Shown one piece after another: positions 1-9,639 of a stretch of DNA of 64,000 bases. Each line of letters starts with the position of its first letter. Positions within the stretch are counted from its first letter, which is position 1. The translations under genes and the position numbers were made by a program. The stretch comes from Ascochyta rabiei (lineage: Eukaryota > Ascomycota > Dothideomycetes > Pleosporales > Didymellaceae). The notes under the pieces are model-generated. The model ran no database searches, was not told the DNA's origin, and saw only the letters and a program-made list of their open reading frames with translations. The stretch spans positions 186,001 through 250,000 of the forward strand of contig NC_082417.1 of the NCBI RefSeq assembly GCF_004011695.2, given 5' to 3'.

Positions 1-361
1 AATAAAAATTACATAAAAAAAAGTAAATTTAGGTAGAAGGGACCCTAATAGTTAAGGATAGCCTGTAATTAACAACTCTAAAGGAGTTTAGGGTGCGTAG
101 TAATAGGAAGAAGGTAAAGAAGCAGGTGCGTGCTAAAGGAGGTAAGCCCTCCTAAAGACGCTGTAGACAGTGCAATTAGATAGGACATAACGCGCAAACG
201 TGTTAGAAAGAGGTAGAAGTAGTTTCTAAATAGTATTACAGGCTATACTGCACTTTACAGTACTAAAGTAGGTTATTTTAGGCTATAATAGGGTGGAGTT
301 TAGTAGGGGCTTAGTAAAAGTAAGTAGCTTACCTATTAAGCGGCTTACTTATAGGGTACGT
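1..361 (+). mobile_element. E3: 3' end of a Fot1/pogo-like TIR transposon
   Basis: This is the 3' end of a Tc1/mariner-superfamily (Fot1/pogo type) element that runs off the left edge of the window. It aligns with the reverse complement of the left 500 bases of E1 (42237-44099), covering the basic, Lys/Arg-rich transposase C-terminus and the terminal inverted repeat. The TIR ends in GGGTACGT at 361 and is followed by the TA target duplication at 362-363. It is inserted in the left LTR of Gypsy element A1. It is clearly diverged from E1 and E2 beyond C-to-T changes, so it belongs to a related subfamily. It keeps more CpA/TpG than its surroundings. Confidence 0.8.
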
Positions 362-363
362 TA

Positions 364-440
364 TGTTCTTCTAATATGTCTATAGGGCACGTAACTGCCC
401 TATCTTACTTAAGGCTTAGATAAGGTCTAAGCCTATAACA
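364..440 (-). repeat. A1 left (3') LTR, remnant right of E3
   Basis: These 77 bases match the last half of the 155 bp LTR seen complete at 14068-14222, 53328-53482 and 60395-60549. They end in CCTATAACA, the expected CA terminus. The other half lies left of E3, outside the window. Confidence 0.88.
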
Positions 441-1190
441 TACCTCCTTTCCCTATCTCTCTCTAGCTAAATATATTTTATAGGGTCTTTTTCTACATTT
501 TATATAGATTAGAGGGACACTAGTAGCAGGTAAACCTTAGAGCTAGTTATAGTTGCGTAAGGGCCTACCTCTTAGTAGGTTAGCTACTAGTCTAGTCTGT
601 AGTTTACCTAAGGTAGTCCCTATACACACCTAGGTTATTTTTGTTTTATCTAGTACACCTACCTAAGTTAGACACTATACTACTCTACGCTTCTACCTAA
701 CCTACCTATAATATACCTACCTTACTTTTTATACATACTTTTACCCTACCTACTATATTTGTTGTTACCTCTAGTTATAGCTATTAGGCTACTAGTTAAG
801 AAGCTAGTAGTCCCTATAGAGAGGGTGGTTATAGTCTACTATAGTCCCTCCTCTCTACTTATAACATACCTCTAGTATTTCTTATCTATAGTTTCTAATC
901 TAGTTATAAAGCCTAACTATATATATAGAAAGCTTACTACTATTATATAGGTAACTATAAAGTTAAGAGTAACTTAGATAATAAGGACTTAGTCTCTATC
1001 TCTGCTAGCGCTATTCTGTGCTACCCCTACTACCTTCTTACTATTCTTACTAGTTAGTCTTATAAGTGCCTACGTCTGTTATAGGTCTACTTACTTACTA
1101 ATATCTTCTATAGCTAACTATGTTTTAGGCACTAGTAAGACCTATTATACCTGTGCTAAGTGTAAGTATATTTATATTTATAATAATAAC
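441..1190 (+). other. A1 region between pol and 3' LTR, part 1 (antisense coding-like)
   Basis: This part of A1 lies beyond the end of pol and is conserved with A2 at 53483-54234. On the plus strand, opposite to pol, the last 200 bases give an open stretch from about 1017 that includes TFLLFLLVSLI and then YTCAKCKYIYIYNNN. It continues in the same frame across the hAT insertion into 7910. A2 has the same frame, with the two Cys codons changed to Tyr (TGT to TAT), as RIP would do. A Cys-x2-Cys start followed by His residues about 20 positions later hints at a zinc finger. No family is recognised. 441 to about 990 shows no convincing frame. Confidence 0.45.
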
Positions 1191-1495
1191 TACGCTAGTA
1201 AAAGGGTAGAGGGTACTCTAGGTTTAGGTAGGGGTTAGGTACGGTCTGCACAGACGTTAGGTAGAAGTAGGGTAGAGGTAGAGTCTATATAGAGTAGGGG
1301 TAGAGTAGGGGTAGAGTAGGGTCTATATAGATGTTAGGTAGAGGTAGAGTAGAGGTACCTCTAGCGTAGAGTAGGGGTAGGGTACAGTCCGTACAGACTA
1401 GGGGTAGAGGTAGGGGTTAGGTAGGGTAGAGTTAGGTAGAGGTTAGGTAGAGTTTAGGTAGGGGTTAGGTAGGGGTAGAGTAGAGTAGGTTAAAG
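1191..1495. repeat. hAT left TIR and G-rich subterminal repeats
   Basis: After the 22 bp TIR come about 280 bases of irregular short repeats built on GGTAGAG, GGTTAGG and TAGGGG, with TATATAG spacers. The same motif occurs in reverse complement (CTCTACC, TATATAG) near the right end at 7604-7860. This is how subterminal transposase-binding arrays of hAT elements are arranged; binding is inferred. Confidence 0.75.
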
Positions 1496-1739
1496 TTACC
1501 TAATCTTCTATAATACTATAGATAACATACTTAATAGTATACTACTTAGAAATGCTATATACATAAAGAACTTAATTTTAAAAGATTTAAATAGAGAATA
1601 GAATTCTAGGATATTCTCTATTTATAACAGCTATTTATTACAGAACTATATATTCTAATACTATAGTAGCCTTACTCTCTTTTATAGCTACTGTTCTTAC
1701 TAAGATAGAGTTAATAGACTAGTTTCTTTAGTACTACTA

Positions 1740-4180
1740 CTGTGTTACTCTTCTTCTATAACCTCTGTTTCTAGACTAGAACAAGCTAGTAGCTTAAAGA
1801 GATTATCTAGCTTATCTAAAGCTACCTCCTCCCCTTCTTATATCTGTGCTAAAGTAAGAGAATCCTTTAGAATTTTAATCTAGCGTATTGTAGTAGCAGA
1901 TAACCTATGTTAATAGTCCCTAATTACATCCCTAGCTATATTAAACACCTATTTAACTCTAACTTCTATTATTAGTACTATAAGTATATCTTTTACTATA
2001 TAAGTAAGTTATAGATAAGTTACAGCATTAACCTTCTACTAATCTAGTAGATTAAATCTATCTCCCTGTTGTATGCAAGGGGTACTAAGATAGGCCTCTC
2101 CTTCTTAGTAGGTGTAAGCTACCTCCTTATTATTATTAGACAGGTTTAAACTCTAACTATAGGATAAGAAGCTCCTATTAGGTTACTAGACTAATGTTGC
2201 GGGTTTTTAGAACTAATTATCTTCTACTAACTATTAAACAAGGTTGTAAAGTACTTATGTAGAGTAACCTAAATTATTATTATTATAACAATCTAGGTAT
2301 TATAAGAATTACTCTTAGTATACATACTTATCTTAAACTTTCTAGGTATTATCCTTATAACGTAGTTAGTAATAGTATATAATAAACTACTATAATAACA
2401 TTACCTTATATATAGTAAGCTTCTAGCTTAGATCTAAAATAGTTGCATAGTTAAATAAGAACCCGTAACTATCCTTTGTTTTTAAATAGTACTTAGATAG
2501 CTTAACATAACCCTTTTACGTAGCTGCTTTTACAACTTCTAGCTATTCTAAGTTATTAGCGTGACCTAGGTTATTACTAAGCTCTTTAGTTATCTAATCT
2601 AAGAAATTAAATAGCTAGTTATATATTAGCTAGATGTGCTAGATAAGAGGCTTATAAGTCTTACTAAGGGTACTAGATACCTTCTTAAATTACTATAGCA
2701 TTATTATAACAGCCTGCAGGTACTACTACTTAGTTACTACTAGTTAAAGTTTCTTAAGATCTTTAAAATTAGCTTCTGCTACCTTATTATATATAGAAGC
2801 ACCTTCTCTATAGCTTAGTGCCTTTAGTGTAATTTCTTACTCTAACTATTTATTAATGTAGACCTAAAGCTTTAGTACGCGCTTACATATATTATAGGTA
2901 GAGTTCTACCTAGTCCTAATATCTTATATAACTAATAGTTAATAATTTACTTAAATATTACTCTATAGTATAAGAAACCTCTTAAATTATTGTAGTTATA
3001 GATCTATTATAATACAGATAGCTTAGATCTGTGTTATACTTAGTATGTAATAAAATAATATAATAAATAATTTCTACCTTCTAGAGAAAGTTTAGAACAG
3101 ACATGCTGTTTTTAATACCCCTAATATAGCATTGCGGCAGTCTTTATACATACTCTAGTTCTAGTAATACTTTAAGTTAGAGATAGTAAATAATATCTTA
3201 TATAATAAGGTTGATTATATATATAAGATAAGAAACAGTATTCTCTCTACTATTCTAAGTAATGTTGTTCTGCTATAGTAACCTCTCTAAGGTCTATAAT
3301 AATGCACTGTTATTACTAGTATTGTTGCAAGTAATAGCAAGCAGTTATTTTATAGTTTTAGTTTCCTAAAGAAGTTAAAGAACTTACTATGCTATAGAGA
3401 ATTCTGTATATTTTCTGCGTATAGGAATAAAGTCTAAAAGAACTTCTTATAATTTCTAGCTCTTGTTTATATAGTAACCTTTAATAGCTAGAAAGCTAAG
3501 GTAATTACTTATAGTCTAGGCATCTAATATAATAGATAATTTAGTACTAGAACTAAGATTCTAGAGAAGAGCGTGTTTAGCAGCCTTAAATTAGCTCTAG
3601 AACATCTAGCTAAATTTATAACAGGTAGTTATTACAGCTTCTAGCCTTAGGAAGTAGATAAATTGTTAGAATAACAGCTGTTTAATTGTTTAAAATAAGA
3701 GGTTATTGTTAATAACTAATTGCATAAGCTCTATTTTAAAGGCTAAAGCAGAGTATATAGGATTAGAAGAAAACTAGTTTTTATTTTACTAGCAGGCAGT
3801 ATATAGATATAATAGAAGGTCTAATAAAGTATAAGTAGGATTCTTAATTTGTCTGCAGGCTTATAAACTAAGGTGTTAGATAAGATACTTAGTCCTATAG
3901 CCTTTTATAACTAAGTACTAAAGAACTAACCTATAGTTATAATAGTATACGTATAGATAGCTATCTTATACCTAAGAGGCTTTGCTATATCTACTCTAGA
4001 TTTAGCCTAAGTAAGTTAGTACATCCTAATATAGCTTTTTAGAAGTAGAATTGCTTCTCTATAATGTAGTTGTCTACTACTAATCCTATACTATAATAGG
4101 TGCCTTAATATTACTAGTATTAGGGTCTAGGGATACTAGCCGTTTAATAAGATATAATTGTTTTAGAAATACCCCTTTAA
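1740..4180 (-). pseudogene. hAT transposase, RIP-inactivated
   Basis: This is the decayed transposase of the hAT element. The C-terminal dimerisation domain reads at about 2190-1780 on the minus strand: a stretch ending in K-V-N-A-V-T-Y-L that matches the hAT W-W-K-x-N signature (both Trp codons now stops), then K-D-I-L, then V-F-N-I-A-R-D-V-I and H-R-L-S-A-T-T-I-R. These fit the family's '(S)FSIARD…RNRLxPxTIxxLM' block. Further upstream, to about 4180, the frame is heavily interrupted and I cannot place the BED finger or catalytic residues. Stops sit where Gln or Trp would be expected. The start is not determinable. Confidence 0.8.
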
Positions 4181-4559
4181 TAAGTTATATAGCAGAGAAA
4201 GTAAGAGATAGAAGAAGCTTAGGTAGAGTAGAAGGTGTGTCTACTAGTAGTAATAACATATATATTATATGTAGACGTAATAAATATAGATATTTAATCC
4301 TAAGGTAATAGGATAATAGAAAAACTTTTTAACAAACTGCCTAGGGCAAGCCTAAGCCCTAAGTCCCTAACAGTAAGATTGTTATATTTAGTACTAGGAA
4401 CTAGTTGTTTTACTATTTTCTTAGGGTTAGCTTAGATATCTTAAGCGAGTTTCTAATTAGGTAGAGATACAAAATAATAAATTAAATAGAAATTAGTAGA
4501 TCTTGTAAAAGAGGCTATGTATATGTTAATTAGCTTTTATTTTAAGCTAAAACATTAGC

Positions 4560-5800
4560 TCTATATCTAATCTAGATCCATCTTATTATTATTGTTAGAT
4601 CCTTTAGATCCTAATTCCTCTACCTCTTTTTTAGCTAATAACTTATAAAATTACTTATTAGTCTTATACACACTTAGCATAGATTAATAGTACTCCTCTA
4701 GCTTAGAATTAGACTCTTTAATCTCCTCCTTACACTTATTATTATTAGGTGCTGGAATAAATAGGTAATAGCTAACAAGCTTAGTATCCTAACTAATCTT
4801 ATCTAAGAGAGACAGAGGTTTAGTTTAACTATAGTAATTAGTAAGTGTATGTAATAATATAATGTAATAACTTATAGCTAGGTATTATTAGTTGTAACTA
4901 CTATGCTCTTAGGTAACATATTATTACAGAAGGCCTTCTATTCTTTCTTCTCCTTCTTGCTCTTAAAGGTGTTATCTTTAAGTTTTTAAAGACCTTACTA
5001 ATACTCTTAGCAGAGTAGTTTCTTAACAACGCTGCTATTAGAAAAGAGCTGTTTATTACCTTAGCCTATAGTAGTCTAACTAGTAGTAGAACTATCTTAA
5101 GTAAGTTCTATATGCTTTCTAAGGGCCTGTTAGTATACGTAAAGATCTATTTTATACTTAAGATTATTCTACTTCTTATAAACAGTCTTAAGCTTGTTTT
5201 TAAGCTACTTAGCTGTTCTTAGTTAGTAAATGTTTGTAATAAGAAGCTGTAATAACTAACTACTAGCAGATAACTTAAAGCGTTACTAATCTATATCTTC
5301 TTTAGTCTAGGCTACTATTATAGCTTAAACATTAAGATCTGCTAAAGTATAAGACTAGTCTTAACCTAACTTTAGCCTAGCCTAGTATTTTACTACACAA
5401 TTAGCAGCCTTTACCTTATTAATAATTTCCTTCTCTTTACTACGTAAGGTAGCTTAATTTCTTTATTAAACTGCGCGGATACTGTCGCTAAGCTCTCCCT
5501 TAAATAAGACTTTTGTACTAGTCTTTTAGCCTATAGCCCTAATCTAACTATAAGAATTAAGGAATTAATTAATCTTATAGTCTCTTAAATAGAAACCCTA
5601 GTATTATTAGCACTAACTGTTATAACAGGCTGTAATAACTACCTTATTTAGTTAATTCTACTTCTTAGTAGTAAAGCTAGCTAGTATACTAGTACCTATA
5701 GTGCTAGTAAAGGTTAGTATATCTTCCTTCTCCTCCTTCTTCTTAATATTATTAGCGTTAGGTTTAATTATGCTAACTATAATAGGAGGTAGTAATAATA
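4560..5800 (-). pseudogene. Second frame of the hAT element, unknown function
   Basis: This minus-strand frame lies upstream of the transposase. It can be followed for several hundred codons with only Gln-type stops, for example K-E-K-E-I-I-N-K-V-K-A-A-N-C-V-V-K-Y near 5420 and K-S-K-K-E-K-K-E near 4955. It is Lys/Glu/Gln-rich and ends in an Asn-rich tail (S-N-N-N-N-K) near 4580. It may be a second element-encoded protein, or the N-terminal part of the transposase joined by an intron. It does not resemble a BED zinc finger to me. No homologue is recognised. Confidence 0.5.
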
Positions 5801-5904
5801 TATAGTATTATATAAACAGAAGGTATTATAGATATAGAAGGTGTTATAGAAGAGTAGAGTAGTAGTAAGCTTTTTAGCAGCTAGTCTATGCTTAACCTAT
5901 CCTA

Positions 5905-6620
5905 GTTTTACTAGCGCAAAAGTAATAAACGCTAGCGCTGTTGCAACAAAAAACATTAAAACCCCTTCTAATAATATTAAAACAGCTTAGAGCTAGGTGC
6001 AACCTATGTTAAAAAAATGCGCTTAGTAAATATATAAAATCTATAGGTTATTATAGTTTAGTATTATATAACTGTTTATACATTATAGTTATAATAATCC
6101 CTACTTATAATAGATTTTAGTTTTCTTACGCTAGGTAGTAGCCTCTACTAGCGTTTAAACAATAAACGCTAGCGCTAAAGTAATAGGAAACATTTGTAAC
6201 ACGTCTTACAATATTAAATTAAATTAGAATTAGACGCAGCCTAGGCTAAAAGAATATACTTAGCGTATTTATACTATCTATAAGTTATTATAGTTTTTTA
6301 TCTTATAACTATTTATATATTATAGTTGTAATAATCCCCTACTTATAATAGATTTTAGTTTTCTTACACTAGGTAGCAGCCTCTACTAGCACTTAAACAA
6401 CAAACGCTAGCGCTAAAGTAATAGGAAGTATTTGCAATACGTCTTACAATATTAAATTAAATTAGAATTAGACGTAGCCTAGGCTAAAAGAATATACTTA
6501 GTGTATTTATATTACCTATAGGTTATTATAAGCTTTTATTATAGTTACACTAGTGTATAATAGTTGTAATAACTTTCTACTAGCTACAGATTCTAATTTT
6601 CTTATATTAGGTAGTAGCCT
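5905..6620. repeat. Three-copy tandem repeat, period 237-238 bp, inside the hAT element
   Basis: The anchor CGCTAGCGCT occurs at 5930, 6167 and 6405, spacing 237 and 238. Around each anchor come TTTTACTAGCG-like or CTCTACTAGC sequence and AAAGTAATA, then shared sequence including GATTTTAGTTTTCTTAC. Copies two and three are almost identical; copy one is more diverged. There is no coding frame across it. Confidence 0.85.
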
Positions 6621-6659
6621 AAACTTTAGTAGCGCACAGACCTCTACACGCGTTATTAC

Positions 6660-6910
6660 ACTAACCTATTAATAAACTCTATTATTACCTTTTACACTAT
6701 AATACTACACTATTATAATAGCTATACTACTATAATTTTACTACATAACCTAGGCGTACTATAATATTATAGCCTACTATTACAGCTATTACAGCCTATA
6801 AGCTATTACACCTGCTATTACACTTACTTTTACAGCCTACTACTACAGCCTACTATTATAGCCTACTACTACAGCATACTATTATAGCTAACTATTATAG
6901 CTAATATAGC
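6660..6910. repeat. Low-complexity CTATTATAGC / CTACTACAGC tract
   Basis: This is a degenerate array of 10-13 base units of the type GCCTACTATTATA and GCCTACTACTACA. No coding or structural role is visible. Confidence 0.7.
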
Positions 6911-7600
6911 TAGAGGTTGCAGAAATAAGGCTGTCCTAAGCTAAGGATTAGCTGTAACTAGCAGCATGCTAGTAAGAAAGCTCTTAGCAGCTAAGTCTGC
7001 CTATAAGGCGCCTACTCTACTACTAAAGCGTAGGTACTATTATAAGGATAGCAGTATATTATTACATTCTATTATTATATTTAATAACTAATTCTAAGGT
7101 AGTAGTTACACTGCGTAATATCTATTAATACTAGAAGTTAACTAAATTGTTAATACCTAAGATGCTATTCTTACGCGTAGTTTAGGAAGTTGCTCTTTAA
7201 CTAAGGAATAATCTTTAGTTCTAGGCTAGCGCTCTAGAGGCTCTTTAGAAGTCTGCTAAGTCTTTTCTTATTAGTGTCTTTAAAGGTATATGTTAGTTTC
7301 TTATAGAAGAATATAAAACTAATATTTAAAGATATAAATATAAACGCTATCTATGTAAAGTAAGTTACTATTTAGGTAAAGAATATAGCTCTTACAAAGC
7401 AATACTACTAGAAGCTTATTAGTGCCTTCTACTAAATAATTATATATTATAAGAGGGGAAAAAGAAAGAACTAGGGTTTTATAGAATGTTTATATAATAT
7501 ATACTACTAAGTAATAAACACACCTATATATAATAATTATCTATGATAATATTTAAAGCTTAACAACTAAAATATTTAAATAAAAAAGGCTTTAACAGGA
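6911..7600. other. hAT internal sequence with no assignable gene
   Basis: This stretch of unique sequence lies between the CTA-rich tract and the minisatellite. It contains a short plus-strand open stretch starting at ATG 6965 (M-L-V-R-K-L-L-A-A-K), but nothing recognisable follows. It is probably element leader sequence, since the minus-strand genes would start to its left. Confidence 0.4.
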
Positions 7601-7603
7601 TAG

Positions 7604-7860
7604 ATGTGTAGTTACGTAATGTACCTAACCTCTACCTCTACTCTATATAGACTCTACTCTACCTGTACCTCTACCCTATATAGACTCTACTCTACCTCTA
7701 CCTCTACCCTATATAGACTCTACTCTACCTCTACCTCTACCCTATATAGACTCTACTCTATCTCTACCTCTACCCTATATAGACTCTACCCTACCTCTAC
7801 CCTCTTAGTATAGAATTAGCGTAGGTAGAGGTAGAGTATAGTAGAGGTACATTACCTAAT
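7604..7860. repeat. 33 bp minisatellite at the right end of the hAT element
   Basis: About five units of 33 bp, consensus CTATATAGACTCTACTCTAC followed by CTCTACCTCTACC, run from about 7630 to 7800. Because 33 is a multiple of three, the plus strand gives a spurious 69-codon open frame (repeated L-Y-R-L-Y-S-T-S-T-S-T). The array is the inverted counterpart of the GTAGAG-rich repeats at 1213-1490. Confidence 0.88.
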
Positions 7861-7901
7861 ATACTCTACCCCTACCTAACCTCTACTCTTTTACTACTAT
7901 A

Positions 7902-9170
7902 ATAATAACCTCTTTACTATAAATGCCAAATTCTACTATACCTAGTATAATTTTAAGTAGTATATTAATATATATATTCCTATTCTAGCCTCTTATTCCT
8001 AACTAATAGTAGCTAAGGTGTTAGTACGCGCTAGTAACGCCTATATTAAGACACCTAGCACCTAGAGTATAGGTAGTAATAAGGCTAACTAGGGGTGTTA
8101 GCCTATTTTCTACTATATGTTACCCTCTTATTACTACTATAGGTTATCCTTTCTAATATAACATTTTTATTAGGTATCTACTATAAGCACTAGTAGGTAT
8201 ATAAGGCTGTGCTTAACCTAGCTCTAGCTAACCCTACGCTAGTAAAGTAGCTAACTACCTCTTATACTACCTATTCCCCTACTAAGCCTAGTACCTAGGT
8301 TACTCTGCCTACTACGCTGTTGTCTAGGCGTTATAGTAGTAACTAACTAGATACCTACCTCTAATAGTTTATAGCTACTATAGAGTTAGCCTTCTAGTTC
8401 TAGACTAAGCGTATAAACTATATAGAGGTAGTCTAGGCCTATACTACTATAAGAATTTCTATTTATATTAGGTGTATAGCTAACTAGATCTAAAGAACGC
8501 TATTAACTAAGTTAAGCACCTGCTTACTATGCCCTGCTGCTACCTAGAGTACGCCCTAGCATCCTACTTATCGTACTACTACTACTCTAACTTCTCTAAT
8601 AAGCGCTGCTTATCTATCTACTAGCTCTACTTACTACCCTACTATTACTGCTCTCTCTTCTCTATAGAGTTACCTACGCCCCTATACTAGTACTACTCTC
8701 TCTTTCTTATAGGGTTCTCTACGCCCTCTTACTAGTACTACTTCTCTTTCTCTATAGAGCTGCGCGCGCCTACCTACTATTACTACTTACCTTCCCCTAT
8801 AGAGCTAGGCACACCTAACTATAACTTTAAAGAAATATTATAGTTAATATATAGTAGTACTATTAAGGTAGATATAGAGGGTAGTAATAAAAACTATAAG
8901 GTTAACTACTACTACTATAATATATAGAACTAGGTCCTAGATATAGCTACTACTACCTATTATTCCCTATCTATAAATAATAACATCTTTTTTAAGTCTT
9001 AAGGCTTACTATTAGTTACTAGGTAGTGTATAAGTAAGGTAGTAGTATACTATTACTATAAGGTCCCTAAGCTCTTCTATGCTAGGCCTTATACCCTACG
9101 TAGTATCTCCTAATAGAACTCTATAAGGGTTATTATAAATAATAAAAGTTTCTTCTTTCTTATATCTAAT
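7902..9170 (+). other. A1 region between pol and 3' LTR, part 2 (antisense coding-like)
   Basis: This continues the non-pol part of A1 after the hAT insertion and is conserved with A2 at 54235-55440. The plus strand shows three successive long stretches in different frames. The first continues from 1190. The second (about 8200-8830) is Thr/Ser/Pro-rich and includes I-A-T-I-E-L-A-F and T-K-R-I-N-Y-I-E-V-V. The third (8823 to about 9155) includes K-V-N-Y-Y-Y-Y-N and S-L-S-I-N-N-N-I-F-F-K-S. Stops are TAG/TAA at Gln or Trp-like positions. The minus strand gives a less convincing Val/Trp-rich translation. It could be an antisense accessory gene with introns or frameshifts, or captured sequence. 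No domain is identified. Confidence 0.4.
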
Positions 9171-9639
9171 TCTTATATACTATATATATTACTATAAAGG
9201 CCTTTTAGGCCTTTATATTCTATAATACTTTTAGTAGTTTCTATATTAGCTTTATATATCCCTTCTATTTAACTAGAACCTATAACTTATTCTACCTATA
9301 AGCCCTCTTTTCTTTTAGAATAGACTCTACCTTCTATTTAGCTAGGGTTAGGTTGTTCTCCTCTAGAATAACTAGTAGGCCTAGTCTACTTTCCTATAGG
9401 TACTATATTAGTAATAGGTTAGAAGCTATATATTCTAGTAGGTCTATATACACTATCTTATAGAGGTTACCTAGTAGATCTAGAGTAACTATTAGAGAGG
9501 TAGAAACTATAACTACTATATACTAGGCTTATAGCTAGTCTAGCTTCTAGATTAGCCTATTAGGTTTTACGTTATAGAGGGAAAACTACACTCTATCTTC
9601 TATATAGTACTACTCTATAGGCCTATAGCTATAGTCTAT

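Larger units (their letters stand above)
1191..7901 (-). mobile_element. hAT-superfamily DNA transposon, large (6.7 kb), inserted in A1
   Basis: The element lies between perfect 8 bp target duplications, ATAATAAC at 1183-1190 and 7902-7909. An 8 bp duplication is the hAT hallmark. Its ends are imperfect inverted repeats of about 22 bp: the left starts TACGCTAGTAAAAGG and the right ends CTTTTACTACTATA. The uninterrupted target is visible in A2 near 54234. Inside are mirror-image GTAGAG-rich subterminal repeats, a minus-strand hAT transposase, a second minus-strand frame of unknown function, a three-copy 238 bp tandem repeat and a 33 bp minisatellite. All coding is broken by RIP-type stops. At 6.7 kb it is longer than usual for hAT elements. 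Confidence 0.87.

Noticed and set aside
300..361. Divergent left half of the A1 LTR
   Set aside because: It does not align with any A LTR but aligns with the E-family TIR and ends in ACGT followed by TA; it is the E3 insertion.
7604..7813. 69-codon plus-strand open frame with repeated L-Y-R-L-Y-S-T-S
   Set aside because: It is the translation of a 33 bp minisatellite; the open frame follows from the period being a multiple of three.
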